This document shows positions 49,258 to 59,079 of a DNA stretch of 64,000 nucleotides, one piece after another. Both the position numbers and the translations under genes were made by a program. How positions within the stretch are numbered: the stretch's first letter is position 1; each line of letters begins with the position of its first letter. The DNA comes from Amycolatopsis australiensis (GTDB lineage Bacteria > Actinomycetota > Actinomycetes > Mycobacteriales > Pseudonocardiaceae), in NCBI RefSeq assembly GCF_900119165.1, contig NZ_FPJG01000006.1:8992001-9056000 (forward strand), given 5' to 3'. The notes beneath the pieces are model-generated. The model saw nothing but the letters and a program-made list of their open reading frames with translations, made no database searches and was not told the DNA's origin.

Positions 49258-51761
49258 CGCCGCACCTCCGGAACTCCCAGCATCACGGGCACTTTCTGAG
49301 CGCGCTCCTCGCGGAACGAGATGGCCGGGTCGGGGGCGCCCGGCGCGTTGACGAAGGAGGTGAACCGGGCCAGCTTCTCCGGGTCCTCCAGCACGCCCTT
49401 CCACTCGTCGGCGTAGTTGTCGACGTGCTTGGCCATCGCCGCGTCGAGGTCCTCGCAGATGCCGAGCGAGTCGTCGACGATCACCGCGCGCAGGTGGTCG
49501 AGGCCGCCCTCCATCTCCTCGATCCACGGCGCGGTGCGCTGCAGCCGGTCGGCCGTGCGCACGTAGAACATGAGGAACCGGTCGATGGTCCGGATCAGCG
49601 TCTCGGTGTCCACATCGGACACGAGCAGCTCGGCGTGCCGCGGCGTGGTGCCGCCGTTGCCGCCGACGTAGAGGTTCCAGCCCTTCTCCGTGGCGATGAC
49701 GCCGAAGTCCTTGCCGCGGGCCTCCGCGCACTCCCGCGCGCAACCCGAGACCGCGGACTTGAGCTTGTGCGGCGACCGCAGGCCGCGGTAGCGCAGCTCC
49801 AGCTCGATGGCCAGCCCGACGCTGTCCTGCACGCCGTAGCGGCACCAGGTCGACCCGACGCACGACTTCACCGTGCGCAGCGCCTTGCCGTAGGCGTGCC
49901 CGGACTCGAAGCCCGCGTCCACCAGCCGCCGCCAGATCAGCGGCAGCTGGTCCACGGTGGCGCCGAACAGGTCGATCCGCTGCCCGCCGGTGATCTTGGT
50001 GTAGAGCCCGAAGTCGCGGGCCACCTCGCCGATCACGATCAGCTTGTCCGGCGTGATCTCGCCGCCGGGGATGCGCGGCACGACCGAGTAGGTGCCGTTG
50101 CGCTGCAGGTTCGCCAGGTACCGGTCGTTGGTGTCCTGCAGCGTCAGCTGCTCGCCGCCGAGCACGTGGCCGTTGCCGAGGGTGGCCAGGATGGACGCCA
50201 CCGCCGGCTTGCAGACCGCGCAGCCGCTGCCCGAGCCGTAGCGGGCGATCAGCTCGCTGAACGTGCCGATCCGGGTGGCCTGGACGATCTCGAACAGCTC
50301 CGCGCGCGACTGCGTGAAGTGCTCGCAGAGCGCCTTCGACTGCTCGACGCCGCACGCGGTGAGCAGCTTGCCCAGCAGCGGGACGCACGAGCCGCACGCC
50401 GTGCCGGCCCGCGTGCACGCCTTGAGCTTGGGGACGCTGTCGCAGCCGTCCTCGTGGATGGCACGCGTGATCGCGCCCTTGGACACCGCGTTGCACGAGC
50501 AGATCTGCGCCGCGTCCGGCAGCGCGTCGACGCCGACGGCCGCGCCGCCGCCGGCCGGGGCGAGGATGGCGCCCGGCTCGGCGGGCAGCGGACGGCCGAC
50601 CAGCGCACGCAGCGTGTTGTACTCGGTGGCGTCGCCGACGAGCACCCCGCCGAGCAGCGTCTTGCCGTCGTCGGTGACCACGAGCTTCTTGTACGTCCCG
50701 GCGACCGCGTCGTTGACGGCGACCTCGAGCGCGCCTTCCGTCTGCGCGTGCGCGTCGCCGAAGGACGCGACGTCGACGCCCATCAGCTTCAGCTTCGTGG
50801 ACGTGTCCGGCTCCGGGAACTCGCCGGCGCCGCCGGTGAGCTGGGCGGCGACGATCTCGGCCATCGCGTAGCCGGGCGCGACGATGCCGTAGACCTTGCC
50901 CTCGACCGCCGCGCACTCGCCGATCGCGTAGATCGACGGGTCGCTGGTCCGGCAGGAGACGTCGGTCAGCACACCGCCGCGCGGGCCCAGTTCGAGGCCG
51001 GACTGGCGGGCGAGGTCGTCGCGCGGCCGGACGCCCGCCGAGAACACGACCAGGTCGACGTCCAGCTCGGTGCCGTTGCCGAGGCGGGCCAGCAGGCGCG
51101 AGCCGTCGGCCTCGATGGCGTCGGTCGACGTTCCCGTGTGGACGGTGACGTCGAGGCCGGTGATCAGGCGGCGCAGCAGCGCCCCGCCGCCCTCGTCGAC
51201 CTGCAGCGGCATCAGCCGCGGCGCCATCTCGACCACGTGCGGCGAAAGTCCCATGTCCCGCAACGCCTTCGCGGCCTCCAGGCCGAGCAGGCCACCGCCG
51301 ATGACGACGGCGGATCGACGGCCGCGGCCCGGCTTGTCGAGCGCCGCCGCGCGGATGGCGTCGAGGTCCTCGATGGTCCGGTAGACGAAGCAGCCGGGCA
51401 GGTCGTGGCCGGGCACCGGCGGCACGAACGGCCGCGAGCCGGTGGCCAGCACCAGCGCGTCGTACGCCTGGGTGTGCCCGGCCGCGGTGGTGACCGTCTT
51501 GGCGGCGCGGTCCACGGTGGTGACCACGTCGCCAAGACGGAGTTCGACGTGCGGGTCGTCCGCGTAGTCCGCGCCCGGCAGGGCGAGCGACGCGGGATCC
51601 CAGGTGTCCACGTAGGACGTGAGCGCCACCCGGTCGTACGCCGGGCGCGGCTCCTCGGCCAGCACGACGACGCGCCAGGCGCCCTCCGGGTCTTCCGCGC
51701 GCACCGCCTCCACGAGCCGATGGGCGACCATGCCGTGTCCGGCGACGACCAAGGTGGGCAT
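49254..51761 (-). CDS. nirB: NAD(P)H-dependent nitrite reductase large subunit
   Basis: A 835-residue NirB. An N-terminal FAD/NAD(P) domain (VVAGHGMVAHRL, VVIGGGLLGLEAA) is followed by BFD-type [2Fe-2S] cysteines (CSCNAVSKG, ACGSC, CAVC) and a siroheme-[4Fe-4S] domain with CVGSTWC and CARECAE (C-x5-C and C-x3-C). It reduces nitrite to ammonium. Start ATG 51761, one base after the narK stop codon. Confidence 0.95.
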   Translation of the reverse strand: MPTLVVAGHGMVAHRLVEAVRAEDPEGAWRVVVLAEEPRPAYDRVALTSYVDTWDPASLALPGADYADDPHVELRLGDVVTTVDRAAKTVTTAAGHTQAYDALVLATGSRPFVPPVPGHDLPGCFVYRTIEDLDAIRAAALDKPGRGRRSAVVIGGGLLGLEAAKALRDMGLSPHVVEMAPRLMPLQVDEGGGALLRRLITGLDVTVHTGTSTDAIEADGSRLLARLGNGTELDVDLVVFSAGVRPRDDLARQSGLELGPRGGVLTDVSCRTSDPSIYAIGECAAVEGKVYGIVAPGYAMAEIVAAQLTGGAGEFPEPDTSTKLKLMGVDVASFGDAHAQTEGALEVAVNDAVAGTYKKLVVTDDGKTLLGGVLVGDATEYNTLRALVGRPLPAEPGAILAPAGGGAAVGVDALPDAAQICSCNAVSKGAITRAIHEDGCDSVPKLKACTRAGTACGSCVPLLGKLLTACGVEQSKALCEHFTQSRAELFEIVQATRIGTFSELIARYGSGSGCAVCKPAVASILATLGNGHVLGGEQLTLQDTNDRYLANLQRNGTYSVVPRIPGGEITPDKLIVIGEVARDFGLYTKITGGQRIDLFGATVDQLPLIWRRLVDAGFESGHAYGKALRTVKSCVGSTWCRYGVQDSVGLAIELELRYRGLRSPHKLKSAVSGCARECAEARGKDFGVIATEKGWNLYVGGNGGTTPRHAELLVSDVDTETLIRTIDRFLMFYVRTADRLQRTAPWIEEMEGGLDHLRAVIVDDSLGICEDLDAAMAKHVDNYADEWKGVLEDPEKLARFTSFVNAPGAPDPAISFREERAQKVPVMLGVPEVRR

Positions 51762-51762
51762 G

Positions 51763-53121
51763 TCAGACCTCCGCTCCCGCGAGCGCCAGGCCGCGCTCAC
51801 TCGTCGGTTGTTCGGCGGGCTTGCGCAGGTACACCGCCCACGTGACGGCGAAGCACAGCCCGTAGAAGACCAGGAATCCGATGAAGGCGGGCACGCCGCT
51901 CTTCGTGTCGGCGAACGACTGCCGGAAGGCGAGGTTGATGAACAGGCCGCCCTCGGCGCCGATCGCGCCGGCCAGGCCAATCAGGGCGCCGGACAGCCGC
52001 CGCGCCTTGAGCAGCTCGGCGGCCTCCTCGCCGCCGTTCGCGATCGCCACCTTCGCCTTGGCGCGGAAGATCGCCGGGATCATCTTGTACGTCGATCCGT
52101 TGCCGATGCCGGTGAGCACGAACAGCACGATGAAGGCGATGGTGAACAGCGCCAGCGACTTCGACGTCGAGGCCAGGATCAGCACGACCGTGGCCAGCGC
52201 CATCCCGATGAACGTGAAGAAGGTGATCTTCCCGCCGCCGATCCGGTCGGCCAGCCAGCCGCCCGTCGGCCGCGAGAGCGAGCCGAGCAGCGGGCCGAGG
52301 AACGTCACCGCGGCCGCCTGCAGCGGGGTGCGGCCGAACTGGTTCTGCAGTACCAGGCCGAAAGCGAAGCTGTAGCCGATGAACGAGCCGAACGTGCCGA
52401 CGTAGAGGAACGACATGACCCAGGTGTGCGGGTCCTTCACGACCTCGCGCATCGCCTTGGTGTCGCCCTTCACGGTGGCGAGGTTGTCCATGTAGAAGTA
52501 CGCGCACACCGCGGCGACGACGATCAGCGGGATGTAGACGTAGAGCACGATCCGCGGCGCGGTCGCCCCCGCCGTGCCGATCACCAGCAGCCCGACGAGC
52601 TGGATCGCCGCGACACCGAGGTTGCCGCCGCCGGCGTTGAGGCCGAGCGCCCAGCCCTTGTGCTTCTCCGGGTAGAAGGTGTTGATGTTCGTCATCGACG
52701 ACGCGAAGTTGCCGCCGCCGACCCCGCCGAGGGCCGCCACCAGCAGGAACGTCCCGAGCGACGTGCCGGGGTGCAGCACGGTCGCGGCCAGGATCGTCGG
52801 GATCAGCAGGAGCGCGGCGGACACGACCGTCCAGTTGCGGCCGCCGAACTTCGCCACGGCGAAGGTGTAGGGCAGCCGCATCAGGCCGCCGATCAGCGTC
52901 GGCGTCGAGACGAGCAGGAACTTGTCGGCGGCGGAGAAGCCGTAGTCCTTGCCCATGAACAGGACGATGACCGACCACAGGGTCCAGACCGAGAAGCCGA
53001 CGTGCTCGGCCAAGACCGAGAACCACAGGTTGCGGCGGGCGATCTGCTTGCCCGTGGACTCCCAGAACTGCTCGTTCTCCGGTTCCCAGTGCTCGATCCA
53101 GTGTTTTCCTTGGTGGGCCAT
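51763..53121 (-). CDS. narK: nitrate/nitrite transporter
   Basis: A 452-residue MFS transporter of the NarK/NNP type with 12 predicted TM helices. The nitrate signature stretches are present (GGGNFASSMTNIN and GLNAGGGNLGVA, with a conserved IGGG-like later motif). I prefer ATG 53121, preceded by GAGGAG at 6 nt. ATG 53154 overlaps the upstream stop as ATGA and would add 11 residues. It imports nitrate for the reductase genes of the operon. Confidence 0.9.
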   Translation of the reverse strand: MAHQGKHWIEHWEPENEQFWESTGKQIARRNLWFSVLAEHVGFSVWTLWSVIVLFMGKDYGFSAADKFLLVSTPTLIGGLMRLPYTFAVAKFGGRNWTVVSAALLLIPTILAATVLHPGTSLGTFLLVAALGGVGGGNFASSMTNINTFYPEKHKGWALGLNAGGGNLGVAAIQLVGLLVIGTAGATAPRIVLYVYIPLIVVAAVCAYFYMDNLATVKGDTKAMREVVKDPHTWVMSFLYVGTFGSFIGYSFAFGLVLQNQFGRTPLQAAAVTFLGPLLGSLSRPTGGWLADRIGGGKITFFTFIGMALATVVLILASTSKSLALFTIAFIVLFVLTGIGNGSTYKMIPAIFRAKAKVAIANGGEEAAELLKARRLSGALIGLAGAIGAEGGLFINLAFRQSFADTKSGVPAFIGFLVFYGLCFAVTWAVYLRKPAEQPTSERGLALAGAEV

Positions 53122-53150
53122 CGCGGTCTCCTCGTTCGAAGTCGGGGTGG

Positions 53151-54578
53151 TCATTGCGCCGCGAGCCAGTTCGCGATGCCGCCGACGGCGTCCGCACAGC
53201 CGCCGCAGCCCGTGGTGGCCCGCGTGGCCCGCGCCAGTGCGGGGGTGTCGGTGGCGCCGGCCTTCCACGCCTCGATCAGCCGGCCCTTGGTGACGTTGTT
53301 GCAGCGGCAGATCACCGCCGCCGCGGGCAGGTCGGCCGGGCCGGCCGCGGGCACGGCGGCCGTGGGCAGCGCGCGGCCGAGCAGCACCGCGAGCCGGTCG
53401 TCGGGCAGCGGCGTGCCGCGGTCGTGGAACTGGGTGATCGACGCGGCCGCGTCGGGCAGGCCGAGCAGGATCGCGCCGGTGACGCGGTTTTCGCGGACGA
53501 CGAGCTTGCCGTACCGTCCGCCGGTGGGGTCGGTGAAGGTGAGCACCTCGGCGTCCGGGGTACCGGCGTCGAGCTGCGTCTCGCCCAGTGCGGCGAGGTC
53601 GATGCCCCGCGCCTTGAGCCGGGTGACCGCGGTGGTGCCGCGGTAGCGGGCGGCGGCGTTGGTGCCGGTCAGGACGTCGGCGAGCACCTCGGCCTGCTCC
53701 CACGCCGGCTGGATCAGCCCGGCCGGGGCGCCGGGGTGGCGGGCGCAGTCGCCGAGCGCGTGGATCCGGCCGTCGCTGGTGCGCAGGGTGTCGTCCACGA
53801 CGATGGCGCCGTCGACGTCCAGGCCGGCTTCGGCGGCCAGGCGCGTCTCGGGCCGGACGCCGGCGGCGACGACGACCAGGTCGGCCGGGACGAGGCTGCC
53901 GTCGTCGAGCTTGAGCCCGTCGCCGGGCAGGTAGCGGGCGGCGGTGGCGCTGAACCGGAACGTCACGCCCATGTCGGTGAGCCTGCGGGCCAGCACCTGC
54001 CCGGCGGCCGGGTCGAGCTGCCGTTCCATGACGTGCCCGAGCGGGTGCACGACGGTCACCTGGTTGCCGCGCCCGGCCAGGCCGCGGGCGGCTTCGAGAC
54101 CGAGCAGGCCACCGCCGAGGACGGCGACCGGCGCGCCGAAGCGGGCGGCGTCGAGGATCTTGGCGCAGTCGTCGAGGCTGCGGAAGGCGACCACGCCGGG
54201 CCCGGCTTCGAGACCTTCGACCGGCGGGATCCACGGGTTGGCGCCGGTCGCCAGCACGAGCGAGTCGTAGTCCACTGTGGACCCGTCAGCCAGCTCGACG
54301 CGGCGCGTCCCGCGGTCGATGCGGGTGACGTCGGCGCCCAGGCGCAGGTCGATGTTGTGGCGCGCGGCCCATTCGTCGTCGTGCAGGCGGACGCTCTCGG
54401 CACTCATGCCCCCGGCGACCACGGCCGAGAGCAGCACCCGGTTGTAGGCCGCGTGCTTTTCGGCGCCGAGGACGGTAAGCCGGACCCGTTCGGCGATCGG
54501 GTCGCGGCGGCGGATCTCGTCGGCCAGCCGGGCACCGGCCATGCCGTACCCGACGATGACGACTTCACGAGGCTTCAC
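53151..54578 (-). CDS. FAD-dependent electron-transfer protein (NasB-like)
   Basis: A 475-residue protein. It has an FAD/NAD(P) oxidoreductase fold (IVGYGMAGARLADEI, VLATGANPWIPP, VLGGGLLGLEAARGL), a C-terminal reductase domain and a final BFD-like [2Fe-2S] site (CRCNNVTKG and GCGGC). Resembles the first half of NirB, without siroheme domains. It likely delivers electrons from NAD(P)H to the nitrate reductase encoded directly upstream. GTG overlaps the nasA stop. Confidence 0.88.
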   Translation of the reverse strand: MKPREVVIVGYGMAGARLADEIRRRDPIAERVRLTVLGAEKHAAYNRVLLSAVVAGGMSAESVRLHDDEWAARHNIDLRLGADVTRIDRGTRRVELADGSTVDYDSLVLATGANPWIPPVEGLEAGPGVVAFRSLDDCAKILDAARFGAPVAVLGGGLLGLEAARGLAGRGNQVTVVHPLGHVMERQLDPAAGQVLARRLTDMGVTFRFSATAARYLPGDGLKLDDGSLVPADLVVVAAGVRPETRLAAEAGLDVDGAIVVDDTLRTSDGRIHALGDCARHPGAPAGLIQPAWEQAEVLADVLTGTNAAARYRGTTAVTRLKARGIDLAALGETQLDAGTPDAEVLTFTDPTGGRYGKLVVRENRVTGAILLGLPDAAASITQFHDRGTPLPDDRLAVLLGRALPTAAVPAAGPADLPAAAVICRCNNVTKGRLIEAWKAGATDTPALARATRATTGCGGCADAVGGIANWLAAQ

Positions 54579-56677
54579 GCGGCACCATCCACTCCATCCA
54601 TGCCCCCGTCAGGACCCTCGACGGAGGCGCTTCGCGCCACTGCCCTCGATTCCAAGGACACGGCACACACCTTGAACTCGGGCATCCGGGAGACCGGGTC
54701 GAGCGCCGGGTTGGTGAGCAGGTTGGCGCGCTGGTCACCGGGGAAGTGGAACGGCAGGAAGACCAGATCGGGCTTCAACGACTGAGCGAACCGCACCTTG
54801 GCGACGGTCTCGCCGCGGCGCGAGCGGACCAGTGCCCGGTCGCCTTCTTCGAGCCCCGCGCGCTTGGCCGTGTCCGGGTGGACCTCGACGAACGCCTCCG
54901 GCACGACCTCGTTCAGCTCGTCGACCAGCCGCGTCTGCGCGCCTGACTGGTAGTGCTGCAGCACGCGGCCGGTGGTGGCCTGCAGGGGGAACTCGTCGTC
55001 GGGCAGTTCGGCCGGGCCGGTGTGCTCGACCGGGACGAACCGCGCCCGGCCGTCCGGGTGCGCGAAGGCGTCGAGGAACATCCGCGGCGTGCCCGGGTGG
55101 TCCTCCGCCGGCACCGGCCAGTGCAGGGCCTCGCCGGCGCGCAACCGGTCGTAGCTGACGCCGGAGTAGTCGGCGATCCCGCCCTTGGACGCGATCCGCA
55201 GCTCCTCGAACACCCTCTCGGCGTCGGCCGGGAAGCGGTTTTCGGGCTGCCCCAGCCGCCGCGCGAGCCCGTTGAGGACGTCCAGGTCGGATCGGACACC
55301 CGGCGGCGCGTCGAGGGCCTTGCGGCGCAGCAGGATCCGGCCTTCGAGGTTGGTGAGCGTGCCGTCCTCCTCGGCCCACTGGGTGACCGGCAGGACGACG
55401 TCCGCGAGCGCCGCGGTCTCCGAGAGCACGAAGTCCGCGACGACCAGGAAGTCCAGCGCGGCCAGCCGGTCCTGGACGCGTCCCGACCGCGGCGCCGAGA
55501 CGACCACGTTGCTGCCGAACACCATCAGGGCCTTGGGCCCGTCGTCGGTGCCGAGCGCGTCGAGGAGTTCGGTGGCCGAGCGCCCGGGCCCGGGCAGGCT
55601 GCCGGCGTCGACACCCCAGACGCCGGCGACGTATTCGCGCGCGGCCGGGTCGTCGAGCTTGCGGTAGCCGGGCAGCTGGTCGGCCTTCTGGCCGTGCTCG
55701 CGGCCGCCCTGGCCGTTGCCCTGGCCGGTGAGGCAGCCGTAGCCGGAGCCCGGGCGGCCGGGCAGGCCGAGCGCGAGGGCGAGGTTGATCCAGCCGCCGA
55801 CGGTCGCGGTGCCGGTGGCGTGCTGCTCGGTGCCGCGGGCGGTGAGGATGTAGGCGTTGCGGGCCCTGGCGAGCTTTTCGGCGGCCAGCCGCATGTCGGC
55901 CGCCGAGACGCCGGTGACCCGCTCGGCGCGTTCCGGCCACCAGGTCGCGGCGATCCGCCACATCTCCGCGAACCCGCTGGTCCGTTCGTCCACATAGGAC
56001 TGGTCGAGGTGACCGCCTTCGACGGCGGCGTGCAGGATGCCCAGCGCCAGCGCGAGATCGGTGCCCGGCGCGGGGCTCAGGTGCAGGCTCGCCAGCTCCG
56101 CGGTCGGCGTCCGCCGCGGGTCGACGACGATCAGGTCGGCCGCGCGCAGGTGCTGGGTGAACGGCGGCATGGTCTCGGCCGGGTTCGCCCCGGCGAGCAG
56201 CACGACGTCGGCGTCCTTGAGGTCGGTGACGGGGAACGGCATCCCCCGGTCCGCCCCGAAGGCCTTGATGCCCGCGGCGGCGGCCGAGGACATGCAGAAG
56301 CGGCCGTTGTAGTCGATCTGCGAGGTGCCGAGCGCGACCCGGGCGAACTTCCCGAGCAGGTAGGCCTTCTCGTTGGTCAGCCCGCCGCCGCCGAAGACCG
56401 CCACACCGTCTGGCCCGTGGGCTTCCCGGGCTTCGCGCAGCTTGCGGGCGACGAAGTCGAGGGCGAAGTCCCAGCTGACCGGCTCGAGCGCGCCGTCGAC
56501 GCGGATCATCGGCGTGGTCAGCCGCCGCGGCGAGGTGAGGAGACTGCCGGAGGTCCAGCCCTTCTGGCACAGGCCGCCGGCGTTGACCGGGAAGTCCCGC
56601 GGGGTGACGCGGGCGCCGTCGAGGCGCATCCCGCACTGCAGCGCGCAGTACGGGCAGTGGGTGTCGACCTGCGGCAC
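54575..56677 (-). CDS. nasA: assimilatory nitrate reductase, catalytic subunit
   Basis: A 700-residue molybdopterin oxidoreductase of the NasA/NarB group. The N-terminal [4Fe-4S] cysteines are visible (CPYCALQC and GLCQKGW). Further on are the bis-MGD domains (GPDGVAVFGGGGLTNEKAYLLGKFAR, NYNGR-like DYNGRFC, NPAETMPP) and the C-terminal cofactor domain (TTGRVLQHYQSGAQTR). GTG 56677 is chosen because GAGGAG lies 6 nt before it; GTG 56683 is too close to that site. First gene of the operon. Confidence 0.92.
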   Translation of the reverse strand: MPQVDTHCPYCALQCGMRLDGARVTPRDFPVNAGGLCQKGWTSGSLLTSPRRLTTPMIRVDGALEPVSWDFALDFVARKLREAREAHGPDGVAVFGGGGLTNEKAYLLGKFARVALGTSQIDYNGRFCMSSAAAAGIKAFGADRGMPFPVTDLKDADVVLLAGANPAETMPPFTQHLRAADLIVVDPRRTPTAELASLHLSPAPGTDLALALGILHAAVEGGHLDQSYVDERTSGFAEMWRIAATWWPERAERVTGVSAADMRLAAEKLARARNAYILTARGTEQHATGTATVGGWINLALALGLPGRPGSGYGCLTGQGNGQGGREHGQKADQLPGYRKLDDPAAREYVAGVWGVDAGSLPGPGRSATELLDALGTDDGPKALMVFGSNVVVSAPRSGRVQDRLAALDFLVVADFVLSETAALADVVLPVTQWAEEDGTLTNLEGRILLRRKALDAPPGVRSDLDVLNGLARRLGQPENRFPADAERVFEELRIASKGGIADYSGVSYDRLRAGEALHWPVPAEDHPGTPRMFLDAFAHPDGRARFVPVEHTGPAELPDDEFPLQATTGRVLQHYQSGAQTRLVDELNEVVPEAFVEVHPDTAKRAGLEEGDRALVRSRRGETVAKVRFAQSLKPDLVFLPFHFPGDQRANLLTNPALDPVSRMPEFKVCAVSLESRAVARSASVEGPDGGMDGVDGAA

Positions 56678-56745
56678 GGGCACCTCCTCGGCGTTCGGGA
56701 TTGCCCTGACGCTAAGGAGGCCGTGTTACTCGGAATCGACCGAAT

Positions 56746-56761
56746 GTTTCAGGCAGTTGAC
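56746..56761 (-). promoter_or_regulatory. GlnR-like box upstream of nasA
   Basis: On the reverse strand: GTCAA, six bases, GAAAC. This matches one pair of the actinobacterial GlnR consensus (gTnAC-n6-GaAAC) except the last base of the first half. A second pair further downstream is weak. It lies ~70 bp upstream of the nasA start in a 192-bp gap that otherwise shows nothing clear. GlnR control of nitrate genes is established in streptomycetes and mycobacteria. Confidence 0.45.
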
Positions 56762-56869
56762 ATTACGGCGGTGTGCCCGCCGCCCGGCCGGTGAGATCCG
56801 CGTCCACGAGCCGGGACACCGGAGGTCAGCGGCGCTTTACGCGAGGTGACACCGATCTTGCGAGGTGGG

Positions 56870-57673
56870 TCACAGGACCCCGGAGACCGCCGACGCGGCC
56901 GCGCGCAGGCCGTCCAGCGCGGCCTGCGTCGACCGCGGGTTCAGCGCGTTCGCCGCCAGCCGGAACAGCACCGCCCGCAGCAGCAGCTGCGGCCACTCCG
57001 GCAGGTGCGCCCACCGTTCCAGCAGCTCCCGCGAGGCCCCGCCCCACGCCAGCGCGTCCACCGCCACGATCGCCGCGCCGTACTCGCCCGGGCGGTAGTA
57101 CGGCGCGAAGTCCACCAGTCCCGGTGCCGCGTCGCCGTCGAACAGCAGGCCGGCCAGCAGCTCGCCGTGCGCCACCTGGAGCGGCAGGCGGATCGGGCGG
57201 CGCGCACCAGCCAGCACCTCGAACCAGCGGCCGCCCTTGGTCTCCGCCAGCGGGACCTCCAGCTCCTCCCACGCGACGCGGTCGGCGATGGCGTCCACGT
57301 CCCGCCGCGCGGCCAGGAACTCCGGCCGCGGCAGGCCGATGGTGGCCCGGTGCAGCTTCACCGCCGCCAGCACCGACTCGTCGCCGCGGTGCTCCGGCGT
57401 GCCCGCGACGAACCGGGACGCCGTCCAGCCGCCGACGATCCAGCGGCCGTCGGTGGAGCGGACCGGCTTCGCGACGCGCAGACCCGGCTCGTCGACGTAG
57501 TCGAGCGCGCGGGCGGTCCACAGTGTCCTGGCCTTGTCGGTGACCGGCTTGAACACCAGGTCGCCGCAGCGCCACGCCGTCGAGTCCGGCAGCCGCTCGC
57601 CGCCGTCGGCAAGACCGCCGAAGGCCGCGCAGACGTGCGCCGGAGGGCGTTCGAGGGTTGACCGCACGAGCAC
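56870..57673 (-). CDS. TIGR02569-like / aminoglycoside phosphotransferase-fold protein
   Basis: A 267-residue protein of the Rv3205c type. The fold looks like a degenerate phosphotransferase: LVFKPVTDK (a possible Lys), VAHGELLAGLLFDGD (HGxL-x-GxxL-x-D replacing the usual HGDLHxxN) and GLVDFAPYYRP (DFxP). Catalytic activity is uncertain. It keeps its place between moeZ and the ATL/AdnAB block as in mycobacteria, with the nitrogen module inserted between. Start GTG 57673 (GTG 57667 possible). Confidence 0.75.
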   Translation of the reverse strand: MLVRSTLERPPAHVCAAFGGLADGGERLPDSTAWRCGDLVFKPVTDKARTLWTARALDYVDEPGLRVAKPVRSTDGRWIVGGWTASRFVAGTPEHRGDESVLAAVKLHRATIGLPRPEFLAARRDVDAIADRVAWEELEVPLAETKGGRWFEVLAGARRPIRLPLQVAHGELLAGLLFDGDAAPGLVDFAPYYRPGEYGAAIVAVDALAWGGASRELLERWAHLPEWPQLLLRAVLFRLAANALNPRSTQAALDGLRAAASAVSGVL

Positions 57674-57760
57674 TGACGTTACCCGCCCATGTACGCCACG
57701 ATCGAGAAGACGCGCTGGTCACGTACGGTTTCCGGGGCTCAGCCCGACTCGGGCGAAACG

Positions 57761-57800
57761 CCGCGAAGGCCGCCTCCCAAGCCGGAGGCGGCCTTCGCGG
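57761..57800 (-). terminator. strong terminator after moeZ
   Basis: CCGCGAAGGCCGCCTCC and its exact complement form a 17-bp stem with a 6-nt loop, 10 bp past the moeZ stop. A second short palindrome (GCCCGACTCGGGC) lies just beyond it. Confidence 0.8.
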
Positions 57801-57810
57801 ACAACCACTG

Positions 57811-58986
57811 TCAGTAGGTCGGCAGGCTCGGGTCGATCTGCTTGGCCCAGGCGAGCACGCCGCCGCCGAGGTGCGTCGCGTCCTTGAAGCCGGCCGCGTG
57901 CAGCGCGGCGAGGGCCTCCGCGGACCGGGCGCCCGACTTGCAGTGCAGGACGATCGGCTTGTCCTGCGGCAGCTCGGCCAGCGCCTCGCCGGAGAGGATC
58001 CGGTCCTTCGGGATCAGCGTCGCGCCCTTGATGTTGACGATCTCGTACTCGTGCGGTTCGCGGACGTCGATCAGCGCGAAGTTGTCGCCGTTGTCGAACT
58101 TGGCCTTCAGCTCGGCGGGCGTGATCGTGCTGCCCGACGCGGCCTGCGCGGCCTCGTCCGAGACGACACCGCAGAACGCCTCGTAGTCGATCAGCTCGGT
58201 GATCTTCGGCGTGTCCGGGTCCTTGCGGATCTTGACCTCGCGGTACTTCATCTCCAGCGCGTCGTAACTGATCAGGCGGCCGAGCAGCGGCTCGCCGATG
58301 CCGGTGATGAGCTTGATCGCCTCGGTCACCATGATCGAGCCGATGGACGCGCACAGCACGCCCAGCACGCCACCCTCGGCGCAGGAGGGGACCATGCCGG
58401 GGGGCGGCGGCTCCGGGTAGAGGTCCCGGTAGTTGAGGCCCTTGCCGTTCGGCGCGTCCTCCCAGAAGACGCTGACCTGGCCCTCGAACCGGAAGATCGA
58501 GCCCCAGACGTACGGCTTGCCGAGGATCACCGCGGCGTCGTTGACCAGGTAGCGCGTGGCGAAGTTGTCGGTGCCGTCGACGATCAGGTCGTACTGCTCG
58601 AAGATCTCCAGCGCGTTCGACGAGTCCAGCCGGTCGGTGTGCAGGTGCACCTTGACGAACGGGTTGACGTCGGCGATCGACTCCTGCGCCGAAGCGGCCT
58701 TGAGCTTGCCGACGTCGGACTGGCCGTGGATGACCTGACGCTGCAGGTTCGACTCGTCCACGACGTCGAAGTCGACGATGCCGAGCGTGCCGACCCCGGC
58801 GGCGGCCAGGTACAGCAGCGCCGGGCTGCCGAGCCCGCCGGCGCCGATCACCAGGACCTTCGCGTTCTTCAGCCGCTTCTGCCCGGTCACCCCGACGTCC
58901 GGGATGATCAGGTGACGGCTGTACCGGGCCACCTCTTCCTTGGTGAGCTCGGCAGCCGGCTCGACGAGCGGCGGCAGTGCTGACAT
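57811..58986 (-). CDS. moeZ: adenylyltransferase/sulfurtransferase MoeZ
   Basis: A 391-residue two-domain protein. A ThiF/MoeB-type adenylation domain (YSRHLIIPDVGVTGQKRL, VLVIGAGGLGSPALLYLAAAG, DGTDNFATRYLVNDA) is followed by a C-terminal rhodanese domain with the active-site loop CKSGAR. It activates and thiolates sulfur carrier proteins for molybdopterin and cysteine synthesis and thus may support the nitrate reductase nearby. ATG 58986 with GGAGGA upstream. Confidence 0.94.
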   Translation of the reverse strand: MSALPPLVEPAAELTKEEVARYSRHLIIPDVGVTGQKRLKNAKVLVIGAGGLGSPALLYLAAAGVGTLGIVDFDVVDESNLQRQVIHGQSDVGKLKAASAQESIADVNPFVKVHLHTDRLDSSNALEIFEQYDLIVDGTDNFATRYLVNDAAVILGKPYVWGSIFRFEGQVSVFWEDAPNGKGLNYRDLYPEPPPPGMVPSCAEGGVLGVLCASIGSIMVTEAIKLITGIGEPLLGRLISYDALEMKYREVKIRKDPDTPKITELIDYEAFCGVVSDEAAQAASGSTITPAELKAKFDNGDNFALIDVREPHEYEIVNIKGATLIPKDRILSGEALAELPQDKPIVLHCKSGARSAEALAALHAAGFKDATHLGGGVLAWAKQIDPSLPTY

Positions 58987-59079
58987 GGGTCCTCCATCTC
59001 GCGCGCGGATCGCGTCCATCCCACTATGCACAACGCGCGCAGGCAAATAAGCCTTCCCCGGTCCAGATACTGGGACGCG

